Shown: positions 16,522-24,240 of the stretch, piece by piece | Position numbering within the stretch: the first letter of the stretch is position 1 | Layout: every line of letters begins with the position of its first letter | DNA from: Chromatiales bacterium | GTDB taxonomy: Bacteria; Pseudomonadota; Gammaproteobacteria; CAMYNG01 | DNA length: 58,001 bases | Assembly (NCBI GenBank): GCA_026990045.1 | Contig: JALSIK010000281.1 | Location: 1-58,001, forward strand | Direction: 5' to 3' | The notes under the pieces: model-generated | Told to the model about the DNA's origin: nothing | Database searches by the model: none | Seen by the model: the letters and a program-made list of their open reading frames with translations, nothing else | Made by a program: the position numbers and the translations under genes

Positions 16522-16552
16522 GGCCCCGCCCGCGCCGCCCGCGGGCGGGGCC
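16522..16552. terminator. GC-rich hairpin between convergent genes
   Basis: GGCCCCGCCCGC (16522-16533) and GCGGGCGGGGCC (16541-16552) form a 12-bp stem with a 7-base loop. It lies between converging genes but has no T tract, so it may pause transcription or block readthrough rather than act as a classic terminator. Confidence 0.5.
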
Positions 16553-16573
16553 GCCGGTCATGTCCCGGGCAGC

Positions 16574-16999
16574 CTACTTGGCCATTTCCTTGAGGGCCTT
16601 GAGGGCCTGGATCTTGACCACGTTGCGGGCCGGCTTGGCCTTGAACACGGTGGGTTCGCCGGTGAAGGGATTGATGCCCTTGCGCGCGCGGGTGGCGGGC
16701 TTGCGCACCACCTTGATCTTGAGCAGCCCCGGCAGGGTGAAGATCCCGGCCGCGTTGCGGCGGATGTGACCGTTGATGACTTCGGCCAGGCTGTCGAAGA
16801 CCAGGGTGATCTCCTTGCGGCTGAGACCGGTGCGCTCCGCCAGCTCGCGGTAGAGGGCGGACTTGGTCAGGGGTTCCTTGATGGCCTTGACGCGGGCCGG
16901 GGCGGCGGCCTTCTTCGCGGTCTTCTTCTTTGCGACCTTCTTCTTGGTCGTCTTCTTCTTCGCCGCTTTCTTCTTGGCTGTCTTTTTCTTCGCTGCCAT
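16574..16999 (-). CDS. HU-family protein with histone H1-like tail
   Basis: 141 residues. Residues 1-40 are almost only lysine and alanine (AAKKKTAKKKAAKKK type), like the tail of eukaryotic H1 or bacterial H1-like proteins. Residues 43-138 are an HU/IHF domain: LTKSALYRELAERTGLSRKE, the arm segment RKPATRARKGINPFTGE and the closing VKIQALKALKEMA. It should bind and compact DNA, with the tail adding non-specific affinity. It is transcribed alone, divergent from the phosphoesterase gene. The AT-rich gap holds promoters for both directions. Confidence 0.88.
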   Translation of the reverse strand: MAAKKKTAKKKAAKKKTTKKKVAKKKTAKKAAAPARVKAIKEPLTKSALYRELAERTGLSRKEITLVFDSLAEVINGHIRRNAAGIFTLPGLLKIKVVRKPATRARKGINPFTGEPTVFKAKPARNVVKIQALKALKEMAK

Positions 17000-17019
17000 G
17001 GTGACTCCCGTATTGATGT

Positions 17020-17048
17020 TTGAGTATGGGAATGGAATTCACTATACA
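17020..17048 (+). promoter_or_regulatory. sigma-70-type promoter
   Basis: TTGAGT (17020-17025), a 17-bp spacer and TATACA (17043-17048), oriented towards the phosphoesterase gene. It overlaps the upstream region of the divergent HU-like gene, whose own -10 (TATAGT on the other strand) may lie at 17041-17046, so the two promoters could compete. Confidence 0.6.
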
Positions 17049-17079
17049 ATAGCATAAACCCGCCGGATGTGGAGTCGTG

Positions 17080-17637
17080 ATGGGGTTTGCGCCCCGGGAA
17101 AAAGGCCGTTTTCCGCTGTGTGTCGGCATCGTGTCCGACACCCATGGCACCCTGGACGAGCGGGTGTGGCGGCTGCTGGCGGACTGTGATCTCATCGTGC
17201 ACGCCGGTGACATCGGTGCCGGGGCCATCCTCGAGCGGCTGGAATCGCGCGCGCCGGTGGTGGCGGTGGCGGGCAACAACGATGTGCCCGGCAAGTGGAA
17301 CGGGGATCACAAGCGGCTGGCCGCCCTGACCGCCGCGGCCCGGGTGGATCTCCCCGGTGGCACGCTGGCGGTGGTCCACGGTCACCGGCATGGGCCGCCT
17401 GCACGGCGCCATGCGCGGCTGCGCGGAACTTTTCCACAGGCCCGGCTGGTGGCCTACGGCCACAGCCACCGGCTGGTGATGGACACCGGTGCGACCCCCT
17501 GGGTGGTCAATCCCGGCGCGGCCGGCACCCGGCGCACCGGCGGCGGGCCGTCGGCGCTGTTGCTCCACGTCACGGCGGGCGGGTGGCGGCTGGTCCCGCA
17601 CCGGTTCGACCTGCCCGCCGTGGCCGCGGCATGCTGA
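17080..17637 (+). CDS. YfcE/MJ0936-type metallophosphoesterase
   Basis: 185 residues, one calcineurin-like domain. Metal-binding motifs are all present: GIVSDTHG, VHAGDIG, AGNNDVPG, VVHGHRHG and YGHSHRL. The family hydrolyses phosphodiesters in the cytoplasm; the natural substrate is unknown. The ATG at 17080 was preferred over the GTG at 17077 because GGAG lies at a better distance. The stop overlaps the start of the Rieske gene by 7 bp, so the two are translated together. Confidence 0.82.
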   Translation: MGFAPREKGRFPLCVGIVSDTHGTLDERVWRLLADCDLIVHAGDIGAGAILERLESRAPVVAVAGNNDVPGKWNGDHKRLAALTAAARVDLPGGTLAVVHGHRHGPPARRHARLRGTFPQARLVAYGHSHRLVMDTGATPWVVNPGAAGTRRTGGGPSALLLHVTAGGWRLVPHRFDLPAVAAAC

Positions 17638-17978
17638 ACGGCGTGTTCGTCTGTGACCTGGCGCAGCTTCCACCGGGCGGTGCCCGGGGCTTCACGGTGC
17701 AGACCTCCCGGGGGACCCTCGATCTCATCGTCCTGCGCTGGCAGGGCCGGGTGCTGGCCTACGAGAACCGCTGTCCCCATACCGGGGTGAACCTGGACTG
17801 GGTGCCCGGGCAGTTCATGGATGCCCCTGGCCGCCATCTCCAGTGCGCCACCCACGGCGCCCTGTTCCGGCCCGAAGACGGCCGTTGCGTGGCCGGGCCC
17901 TGTGCCGGCGATGCCCTGCGCGCCCTGCCGGTGCAGGTGGAAAACGGGGCGGTGTGGCTGCCGGAGATGGACGGATGA
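17631..17978 (+). CDS. Rieske [2Fe-2S] protein
   Basis: 115 residues. Cluster-binding motifs C-x-H (CPHTG) and C-x2-H (CATHG) are separated by about 20 residues, as in NirD-like and ferredoxin-type Rieske proteins. There is no signal peptide, so it is cytoplasmic. It overlaps the phosphoesterase gene. A small stand-alone Rieske protein usually serves as an electron carrier for an oxygenase or reductase, but no such partner is next to it. Confidence 0.82.
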   Translation: MLNGVFVCDLAQLPPGGARGFTVQTSRGTLDLIVLRWQGRVLAYENRCPHTGVNLDWVPGQFMDAPGRHLQCATHGALFRPEDGRCVAGPCAGDALRALPVQVENGAVWLPEMDG

Positions 17979-18030
17979 GGTTTTGCTTCGCCCGGGACGA
18001 TGCGCTACCGTTGGCGGGGAGTACCAGCCC

Positions 18031-18630
18031 ATGAGCCAGCATTCGCTTCTCTTTGCCTTGCGCGGCGCCCTCGTTGCAGTGGCGTGGCTCGCCATGACGG
18101 CGGCCGCCGCCGAGACCCTCTACGTCACCGACACCCTGCGGGTGGGGGTGCGGCCGGAACCCAGCGCGCGGGTGGCGCCCACCCATGTCATCACCACCGG
18201 CGCGGCGCTGGAGGTGCTGGACCGCCAGGACGGCTTTCTCCGCATCCGCACCCCGGAAGGCGTCGAGGGCTGGATCAAGGCGGTCTACGCGGCCGGGTCG
18301 CCCCCGGCCCGCCAGCAGCTCGCCGCGCTGCGCGAGCGGCACGCGGCGCTGGAGACCCGGTTCAAGGAGCTGGAGGCCAGCCTGCAGGCGGCCCAGGACG
18401 GCAACCGCACGCTGGCGCAGGAAGTGGAACGGCTGCAGGCGGAGAATCTCGAGCTGCGCCTGGAACTGGCGCGATCACAGGGAAGCGGCCGGGTTCCGCG
18501 CGGGGCCGGGCCGCAGCGGTCGTTCCTCGCCATCCCGGCGGTGGTGGCGGCAGTGGTCGCCGCCTTCGGCCTGGGCTATTTCTGGCACCACTGGCGGACG
18601 CGGCGTTTTCTCGGCGGTCACCGGCTGTAG
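18031..18630 (+). CDS. SH3-domain periplasmic protein, YgiM-like (TIGR04211)
   Basis: 199 residues: signal peptide (about 1-28), a bacterial SH3 domain (ETLYVTDTLRVGVRPEPSAR to GWIKAVYA, about 29-90), a coiled coil at 95-150 rich in heptads, and a C-terminal transmembrane segment (about 165-187) followed by a basic tail. This order is that of the TIGR04211 family. It is anchored in the inner membrane with the SH3 domain in the periplasm, perhaps touching peptidoglycan. Start at the ATG after GGGGAG. Confidence 0.82.
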   Translation: MSQHSLLFALRGALVAVAWLAMTAAAAETLYVTDTLRVGVRPEPSARVAPTHVITTGAALEVLDRQDGFLRIRTPEGVEGWIKAVYAAGSPPARQQLAALRERHAALETRFKELEASLQAAQDGNRTLAQEVERLQAENLELRLELARSQGSGRVPRGAGPQRSFLAIPAVVAAVVAAFGLGYFWHHWRTRRFLGGHRL

Positions 18631-18682
18631 CCGTGCCGGCGCTGTGCGGCGGTGGCGGCCTCTGTGCGGGGTCACCGCTTTC

Positions 18683-18731
18683 TCGCCCCTCGCCCCTCGC
18701 CCCTCGCCACTCGCCACTCGCCACTCGCCAC
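18683..18731 (-). repeat. heptamer array after HDOD gene
   Basis: Seven tandem 7-bp units, three TCGCCCC then four TCGCCAC, ending 3 bp from the stop codon of the minus-strand HDOD gene. On the sense strand of that gene the units are G-rich (GTGGCGA). Confidence 0.85.
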
Positions 18732-18734
18732 TGA

Positions 18735-20102
18735 CTACGCACACAACGCAGCGACGATCTCCTTCAGCGCCTGGTCCTGGGTCAGGACCTCGTCGGTGAG
18801 GGTGAGCACGGCCTCCTCTTCCAGTCCCAGCGCCCCGAGCAGCGCCGGCGGCAGCTCCTCGCTGTCGGCGTCGGACAGATCGTGGGCCTTGAGCAGCCGG
18901 TCTGCCAGCAGCACGATCTGGACGTAGCGCAGGTGGTCCCCGCGATAATCGATGTCGTGGTGATGGCGTACCGCGGCAGTGACTTCTCCGGGCATCTTCC
19001 ACGCCTTCATGAGCAGCTCGCCCAGCTCCGTGTGTTCCACGCCCAGGAGCTGGTGCTCCAGCTGTCGCAGCGGCACCTCCGGCCGGACCGTGGCCACCTT
19101 GGTCAGCCAGAAGAACTCGCTGGGAAAGAGCTGGTGCAGGACCATGTAGCCCAGATCGTGCAGCAGGCCGGCCAGGTACGCGGTACCCGGCTTGACGTCC
19201 AGCTCCCGCGGGACCGCCTCCCCCAGGCGCTGGGCCAGGGTGGCCGTGTAGGTGGCGTGTACCCAGAACCGCTCCCGCCCCAGGGGACCGCTGGCCGGCA
19301 TGGCGCAGTGGCCGGCCAGGGCCAGGCCCAGCGCCAGGTTGACCACGTTCTCGAACCCCAGCACCCGGAACACCGCGTCCTCGATGGACTTGATGTTGCC
19401 GGACTGGCCGAAGAAGGCCGAGTTGGCGTAGCGCACCACCTGCGCGGCCAGCGCCGGGTCCTCCGCCACCACCTCGCTGAGCTGGGCCACGGTGGTGTCG
19501 GGGTCGTTGCGCATGTGCAGGATCCGGGCCGCCAGGTGGGGCATGGGCGGGAGCTGGTCGAGTCGCTTGACCGCGGCGCGCAGGTCCAGCCGCGGCATCT
19601 CCCCCGAGGCCGTGGGCGGTGGGACGTCCTCGCCCCGCGGATCGGAGATGGAGCTGCCGATGAGCAGGTGATCGGCCAGGAGCTGGACGTGGGCGGCGTC
19701 GAACCGGATGAGCCCCGAGTTGTCGGGGCTCAGGAAGTGGATGTGATCCTGGTCGCTGAGCATCACGTCCACGATGATCTGGGGGTTGCACAGGTCGCCC
19801 ACGGTTTCCGGCGTGGCCGATTCGCAGGCGGCCAGCAGGGCAGCGCGCCGGTCCGGATCCATGGGGGCCAGGTGCCGGTGCAGGAGCTTGTTGAGCCGGT
19901 CCAGGTTGAGCACGCGGCTGGCCGGAAAGATGGGCAGGACCAGGCCGGCCTCGTCCTCCAGCAGCTCCAGCGTGGCCAGGTTCTCCATGGCCACGGTGCG
20001 GGTGAGCCACTGGCCGCTGGCGGTGCGGCCGGGGGCGGTGATGGTGGAATAGGGGATGTTCTGCTTCTCCAGCAGCAGCTTGATGAGACTGGTGATTGCC
20101 AT
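18735..20102 (-). CDS. HDOD-domain signalling protein with YbaK-like N terminus
   Basis: 455 residues. The first 150 or so resemble the YbaK/aminoacyl-tRNA deacylase-associated fold (LLLEKQNIPYSTITAPG). Residues 195-440 are an HDOD domain: LPPMPHLAARILHMRNDPD, YLAGLLHDLGYMVL and the helical core. In HDOD proteins the catalytic HD residues are usually lost; here LLHDLG keeps an HD, while the later HHHDIDY may supply another. Such proteins act in signalling, often with cyclic di-GMP or chemotaxis. AAAGGAC precedes the ATG. The leader lies in an AT-rich gap shared with the divergent cNMP-rhodanese gene. Confidence 0.8.
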   Translation of the reverse strand: MAITSLIKLLLEKQNIPYSTITAPGRTASGQWLTRTVAMENLATLELLEDEAGLVLPIFPASRVLNLDRLNKLLHRHLAPMDPDRRAALLAACESATPETVGDLCNPQIIVDVMLSDQDHIHFLSPDNSGLIRFDAAHVQLLADHLLIGSSISDPRGEDVPPPTASGEMPRLDLRAAVKRLDQLPPMPHLAARILHMRNDPDTTVAQLSEVVAEDPALAAQVVRYANSAFFGQSGNIKSIEDAVFRVLGFENVVNLALGLALAGHCAMPASGPLGRERFWVHATYTATLAQRLGEAVPRELDVKPGTAYLAGLLHDLGYMVLHQLFPSEFFWLTKVATVRPEVPLRQLEHQLLGVEHTELGELLMKAWKMPGEVTAAVRHHHDIDYRGDHLRYVQIVLLADRLLKAHDLSDADSEELPPALLGALGLEEEAVLTLTDEVLTQDQALKEIVAALCA

Positions 20103-20370
20103 GTGACGTCCTTTGGTTCTTATTGTTTTTACTTGGGAAAGACACCGAAACCGTGCCCGGGTTCCGGTTTCCACCCATGCCTTATATAAAGATATACCAT
20201 GGCGATGGGGGACGCTACCAGCCGTCCCCGCCGCTGGGGCGCGGTGGCCCCGCCCGCGAACCCCGGGCGCGCCGGCGAAGATTCGGGGACGCCCCCGGTC
20301 CCCGTCCTGTTAGGATTATGATGGAGCCCGGGGCGGCGACCGCCGTCCCCCACCGGAACAGCGAGGCCAC

Positions 20371-21555
20371 ATGAGCGAACGGACGTCCCTGGATGCAGAA
20401 CGCCTCAGGCGGCTGGAGCCGTTGTCGGCCCTCTCGCCCCAGCGCCTCCAGGAACTGGTGGCCCTGTCCACGGTGGAACGGCTGGGCATGGGCGTGAGCG
20501 TGTTCCGCGAGGGGGACGTGGACAACCAGACCATCTACCTGCTCAGCGGAGACGTGCAGCTCACGTCCTCGGACGGCAGCGTGGACCGCCTGCTGTCGGC
20601 CCGCTCGGAGGCGGCCCGCTTTCCCCTCGACGACAGCCAGCCGCGCCAGTCCTCTTGCACCGCCCTGTCCAACATCGAGATCGTGCGCATCGACAACAGC
20701 GTGCTGGACTACATGATGATGTGGGACCAGCTCGCCGGCGTCGCCGGGGTGGACCTGGCGCCACCCCCGCCCGCAGCCTCCCGCGCTCCCGCCGCCGGCG
20801 GCACCGCTGCACGGTCCGCCGCCCACGGGCCGGCGCCGGCGGAGACACCGGCGCCGCCACCGCGGCCGCCCTCCGGCGCGCCATCGGCATCGGTGCCGCG
20901 CCCGCGGCAGAAGCCCGGCGAGTGGATCCGCAAGATGCATCACATCATGGCGTTCAAGAACCTGCCGCCGGCCAACGTCAAGGCGCTGCTGGAGAAGATG
21001 GAACGGGTGCCGGTGAAGGCGGGCGAGGTGGTGGTGCGCCAGGGCGACCCGGGCGACTACTACTACGTGCTGGTGGACGGCGAGGCCGAGGTGACGCAGA
21101 CCATCCAGCTCGCCACCCTGCGCCCCGGGGCGTCGTTCGGCGAGGAGTCGCTGGTGACCGACAGCGCCCGCAACGCCACCGTCACCATGAAGACCGACGG
21201 CGCCGTGATGCGCCTGTCCAAGCAGGACTTCGATGCGCTCCTGCGCGAGCCCATGCTGGATCGCATCGCCCCCGACGATGCCCGCGAGCAGGTGAAGAAC
21301 GGCGCGGTATGGCTGGACGTGCGGCACGCCTCGGAGTACCACCACGGCCACTTCCCCGGGGCGGTCAACCTGCCCCTGCACGAGCTGCGCCAGCGCATGG
21401 ACGAGCTGGACCGCGACGTGCACTACATCTGCTGCTGCCGCACCGGCCACCGTAGCTCCGCGGCGGCCTTCCTGCTGGTGCAGCAGGGCTTCCGCGCCAG
21501 CGTGCTCTCCGGCGGCCTCCAGGTCATGCCCCAGGACCTGGTGCGCGGCGGCTGA
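20371..21555 (+). CDS. double cNMP-binding plus rhodanese protein
   Basis: 394 residues. Residues 10-125 are a degenerate cNMP-binding fold. A long Pro/Ala linker follows (about 128-185). Residues 195-300 are a second, better preserved cNMP domain (VVRQGDPGDYYYVLVDGEAE, RPGASFGEESLVTD). Residues 300-390 are a rhodanese domain with the loop CCCRTGHRS. It joins cyclic-nucleotide sensing to sulfur transfer or phosphate-type chemistry; no signal peptide, so cytoplasmic. The second domain keeps GEESL but lacks a clear arginine for the phosphate (ARNATV), so ligand binding is uncertain. It is divergent from the HDOD gene. Confidence 0.82.
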   Translation: MSERTSLDAERLRRLEPLSALSPQRLQELVALSTVERLGMGVSVFREGDVDNQTIYLLSGDVQLTSSDGSVDRLLSARSEAARFPLDDSQPRQSSCTALSNIEIVRIDNSVLDYMMMWDQLAGVAGVDLAPPPPAASRAPAAGGTAARSAAHGPAPAETPAPPPRPPSGAPSASVPRPRQKPGEWIRKMHHIMAFKNLPPANVKALLEKMERVPVKAGEVVVRQGDPGDYYYVLVDGEAEVTQTIQLATLRPGASFGEESLVTDSARNATVTMKTDGAVMRLSKQDFDALLREPMLDRIAPDDAREQVKNGAVWLDVRHASEYHHGHFPGAVNLPLHELRQRMDELDRDVHYICCCRTGHRSSAAAFLLVQQGFRASVLSGGLQVMPQDLVRGG

Positions 21556-21558
21556 GCC

Positions 21559-21906
21559 TCAGCCCGGCGGCCAGCGCATGGGCCGGCCGGCCAGCAGGTG
21601 CAGGTGGAGGTGGAACACCGTCTGGCCGCCGTGGCGGTTGCAGTTGAGCACCAGGCGGTAGCCCTCGCCGGCCACGCCCAGGTCCCGGGCCAGCCGGGCC
21701 GCGGTGTGGATCATGTGCCCGGCCAGCGGCGCGTCCGCCGCGCCCAGCTCGTCCAGGGTCGCGATGTGGCGGCGGGGGATGATCAGCACGTGGTGCGGGG
21801 CCTGGGGGGCGATGTCGCGGAAGGCCACCACCTGGTCGTCCTGGTGCAGCACCTCGCTGTCGGTCTCGCCGCGGGCCACGCGGCAGAAGATGCAGTCGGA
21901 GTTCAT
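21559..21906 (-). CDS. hinT: HIT-family hydrolase, HinT type
   Basis: 115 residues, the normal length. CIFCRVARGE at the start and QTVFHLHLHLLAG (His-x-His-x-His) near the end are the signature of HinT, which hydrolyses purine nucleoside phosphoramidates. Cytoplasmic. The start was taken at MNSDCIFC, as in relatives. It converges on the cNMP-rhodanese gene with only 3 bp between stops. Confidence 0.88.
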   Translation of the reverse strand: MNSDCIFCRVARGETDSEVLHQDDQVVAFRDIAPQAPHHVLIIPRRHIATLDELGAADAPLAGHMIHTAARLARDLGVAGEGYRLVLNCNRHGGQTVFHLHLHLLAGRPMRWPPG

Positions 21907-21965
21907 GACAGTGCGTTTCCTGTCCCGGCCTGGTGGATGCCGGAAATCATAACCCATCCGTCCAC

Positions 21966-22000
21966 TCGCCCCTCGCCACTCGCCACTCGCCACTCGCCCC
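21966..22000 (-). repeat. heptamer array after tas
   Basis: Five 7-bp units, TCGCCCC, three TCGCCAC and TCGCCCC, lying 2 bp beyond the stop codon of the minus-strand tas gene. Same units as the array at 18683. Confidence 0.85.
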
Positions 22001-22002
22001 TA

Positions 22003-23046
22003 TCATGGAGCCGGATTGGGCTGGCGGCGGTGGATGGCCTCGATGCCCTCCAGCACGGCGTCGGGCAGCGTCAACCGGGCGCTGGCGAGGTTGGCCTCCA
22101 GCTGGTCCATGCGCGTGGCGCCGATGATGACGCTGGTGAGAAAGGGCCGGCCCAGCGCCCAGGCCAGGGCCATCTGCGCCGGGTCCAGGCCGTGCGCGCG
22201 CGCCAGCTCCACGTAGGCCCGGGTGGCGGCCTCGGCCTCGGGCGAGGAGTAGCGCGTGTAGTCGGGCCAGCGCGTCAGCCGCGCCCCGGGCGGACGGGCG
22301 CCGTCGAGATACTTGCCGGACAGCACGCCGAAGCCCAGCGGCGAGTAGGCCAGCAGGCCGCAGCGCTCGCGCAGCGAGACCTCGGCCAGACCCACCTCGT
22401 AGGTGCGGTTGAGGAGGCTGTAGGGGTTCTGCACCGAGACCACCCGCGGCAGGCCCAGGCGCCCGGCGGTGTCGAGAAACCGCATCACGCCCCAGGGCGT
22501 CTCGTTGGACAGGCCGATGCAGCGGATGCGCCCGGCCTGCACGTGGCGGTCGAGCGCCGCCAGGGTCTCGGCGATGGGTGTGAAGTCGTCGGGCTCGGCC
22601 TCGGCGTAGCCCAGGCGGCCGAAGAAGTTGGTGCGCCGCTCGGGCCAGTGGAGCTGGTAGAGGTCCACGTAATCGGTCTGGAGGCGTTCGAGGCTGGCCG
22701 CCAGGGCGGCGTCGATGTGCTCGCGCACGTAGCGGGTGCGGCCCTCGCGGATGTGGTCGATCCAGCCCTCGCCGGGGCCGGCGATCTTGGTGGCCAGGAT
22801 CACCCGATCGCGCTCGCCGCGCCGCTTGAGCCAGCGGCCGATGATGGTCTCGGTCCGCCCATAGGTGGCCGCCTGCGGCGGAATGGGATAGAGCTCGGCG
22901 GTGTCGATGAAGTTGACCCCGGCGTCGAGCGCGGTGTCGAGCTGGGCGAAGGCCTCGGCCTCGGTGTTCTGCTCGCCGAAGGTCATGGTGCCCAGGCAGA
23001 TGACGCTGACCTCGATGCCGGTGTCGCCCAGCGGCCGGTACTCCAT
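22003..23046 (-). CDS. tas: aldo/keto reductase, Tas-like
   Basis: 347 residues, matching E. coli Tas in length and sequence: LGTMTFGEQN at the start, DTAELYPIPP with the catalytic aspartate/tyrosine region, LYQLHWPERRTNFFGRLGY, VSVQNPYSLLNRTYEVGL and the C-terminal GLDPAQMALAW. The fold is a TIM barrel using NADPH to reduce carbonyls; the natural substrate is unknown. GGAGG lies upstream of the ATG. It follows the FIST gene by 11 bp on the same strand, so the two are probably co-transcribed. Confidence 0.92.
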   Translation of the reverse strand: MEYRPLGDTGIEVSVICLGTMTFGEQNTEAEAFAQLDTALDAGVNFIDTAELYPIPPQAATYGRTETIIGRWLKRRGERDRVILATKIAGPGEGWIDHIREGRTRYVREHIDAALAASLERLQTDYVDLYQLHWPERRTNFFGRLGYAEAEPDDFTPIAETLAALDRHVQAGRIRCIGLSNETPWGVMRFLDTAGRLGLPRVVSVQNPYSLLNRTYEVGLAEVSLRERCGLLAYSPLGFGVLSGKYLDGARPPGARLTRWPDYTRYSSPEAEAATRAYVELARAHGLDPAQMALAWALGRPFLTSVIIGATRMDQLEANLASARLTLPDAVLEGIEAIHRRQPNPAP

Positions 23047-23057
23047 GCGGTCCTCCT

Positions 23058-24155
23058 TCAGGTGAACAGGGCCAGCACCCCGGTGTAGCCGTAGAGCCGG
23101 TCGCCCGCGATCTCGCCGTTGGCATAGAAGCCGGCCACGGGCACGTCGCCCAGCTCCTCGCCCAGGTAGCGCAGTTCCCGCCCGGGCTCGCCGAACATGT
23201 GCTGGCCGCGGCCGACGCAGGAAAAGTACAGCCCGCCGCGGGCCGGCGCCGGCAGCCGCTCGCGCAGCCGCCGCACCATGCGGCGCAGGTCGGCGGCGGC
23301 GCTCTCCGCGTCGCGGCGGCAGAACATGAGCGTCGCCCCTTCCTCCAGGTGCTCGCCGACGCCCACGATACCCTGCTCCACGTCGAGGCTGATGAGGTTG
23401 CGCACCAGGTAGTCACCGGTGTCGGTGCCGTGCACGGGGAAGCCCACGAAGATGTAGCCCCCGAGGCGGTGCAGGTTGTGGGCCAGCAGCTCGCCCACGT
23501 CCTCGCGCAGCACGTCCAGGGCCGGCCGGCCGTCGAGCTGCAGGAGCAGGTTGCCCTCGCAGCGGGTGATGGTGCGCACCGGGCCGATGGGCGTGCAGCC
23601 CTGGGTGAGGCCGGTGAACACCGGGATCCCGTCGTCCAGCAGCACGCCGGACAGGCCGCCCTCGCACAGGGCGTTGGCGAGCTGGAAGTGGTAACCGCGC
23701 GACGAGCTCAGGCCGCCGCACAGGTAGCCGTTGCCCAGCCGCCCGGGCAGCTCCCGCACCAGGCGCGGCACCTGCGGGTTGCGGGGATCGCCGTGGACCA
23801 CGGCGAACTGGACGCCGGCGGCGGGAAAGGCCGCCGCCTCGGCCGCCGCCGCGTCCTCGAACACGCGGAAATGGTCGCGCGGCAGGTCGGTGACCAGCAG
23901 GACCAGGGCCGGGGCGTCGTAGTACTCGGTGCCGGTGGCGCAGATGCCGTAGCCCACGGTGCCCACCCAGTCACGCACGGGGGTGCCCTCCTGCAGGTAG
24001 CGCAGCAGGTGGCCCAGGTCCGAGGCCAGGGCGTCGGTGGCATAGACGAAGCCCAGGGAGGCCTCGGGCGGCAACGCCGGCAGCCGGCCCAGGCAGTCGT
24101 CGGCCGCCGCCAGCCAGTTGCGCTTGCCGCTGTGGGCGAGAAGGAATCGTTCCAT
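23058..24155 (-). CDS. FIST-domain sensor protein
   Basis: 365 residues with FIST-N (about 10-215) and FIST-C (about 220-350). Diagnostic segments are NGYLCGGLSSSRGYHFQLANA, FTGLTQGCTPIGPVR and VAGFYANGEIAG. FIST domains are thought to bind small ligands such as amino acids and usually signal to kinases or cyclases, but this one has no fused output domain and no kinase beside it. Cytoplasmic. The ATG at 24155 was chosen; a GTG seven codons upstream is also possible. Confidence 0.82.
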   Translation of the reverse strand: MERFLLAHSGKRNWLAAADDCLGRLPALPPEASLGFVYATDALASDLGHLLRYLQEGTPVRDWVGTVGYGICATGTEYYDAPALVLLVTDLPRDHFRVFEDAAAAEAAAFPAAGVQFAVVHGDPRNPQVPRLVRELPGRLGNGYLCGGLSSSRGYHFQLANALCEGGLSGVLLDDGIPVFTGLTQGCTPIGPVRTITRCEGNLLLQLDGRPALDVLREDVGELLAHNLHRLGGYIFVGFPVHGTDTGDYLVRNLISLDVEQGIVGVGEHLEEGATLMFCRRDAESAAADLRRMVRRLRERLPAPARGGLYFSCVGRGQHMFGEPGRELRYLGEELGDVPVAGFYANGEIAGDRLYGYTGVLALFT

Positions 24156-24228
24156 GGGTCGCACCCGCTCCGCCACGGGGGCCCCATGCTAGCACGCCGG
24201 CGGCGGGAACGGGGGCGGGCGCCTCCGG

Positions 24229-24234
24229 TACAAT
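24229..24234 (+). promoter_or_regulatory. candidate -10 box of rimO (TACAAT)
   Basis: TACAAT ends 6 bp before an ATG at 24241, so transcription would begin at or next to that codon and the mRNA could be leaderless. If translation begins at 24259 instead, the leader is about 18 bases. Confidence 0.45.
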
Positions 24235-24240
24235 GGCGGG

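Noticed and set aside
18683..18731. CRISPR-like repeat array
   Set aside because: The units are 7 bp and directly tandem, with no unique spacers and no cas genes in the window.
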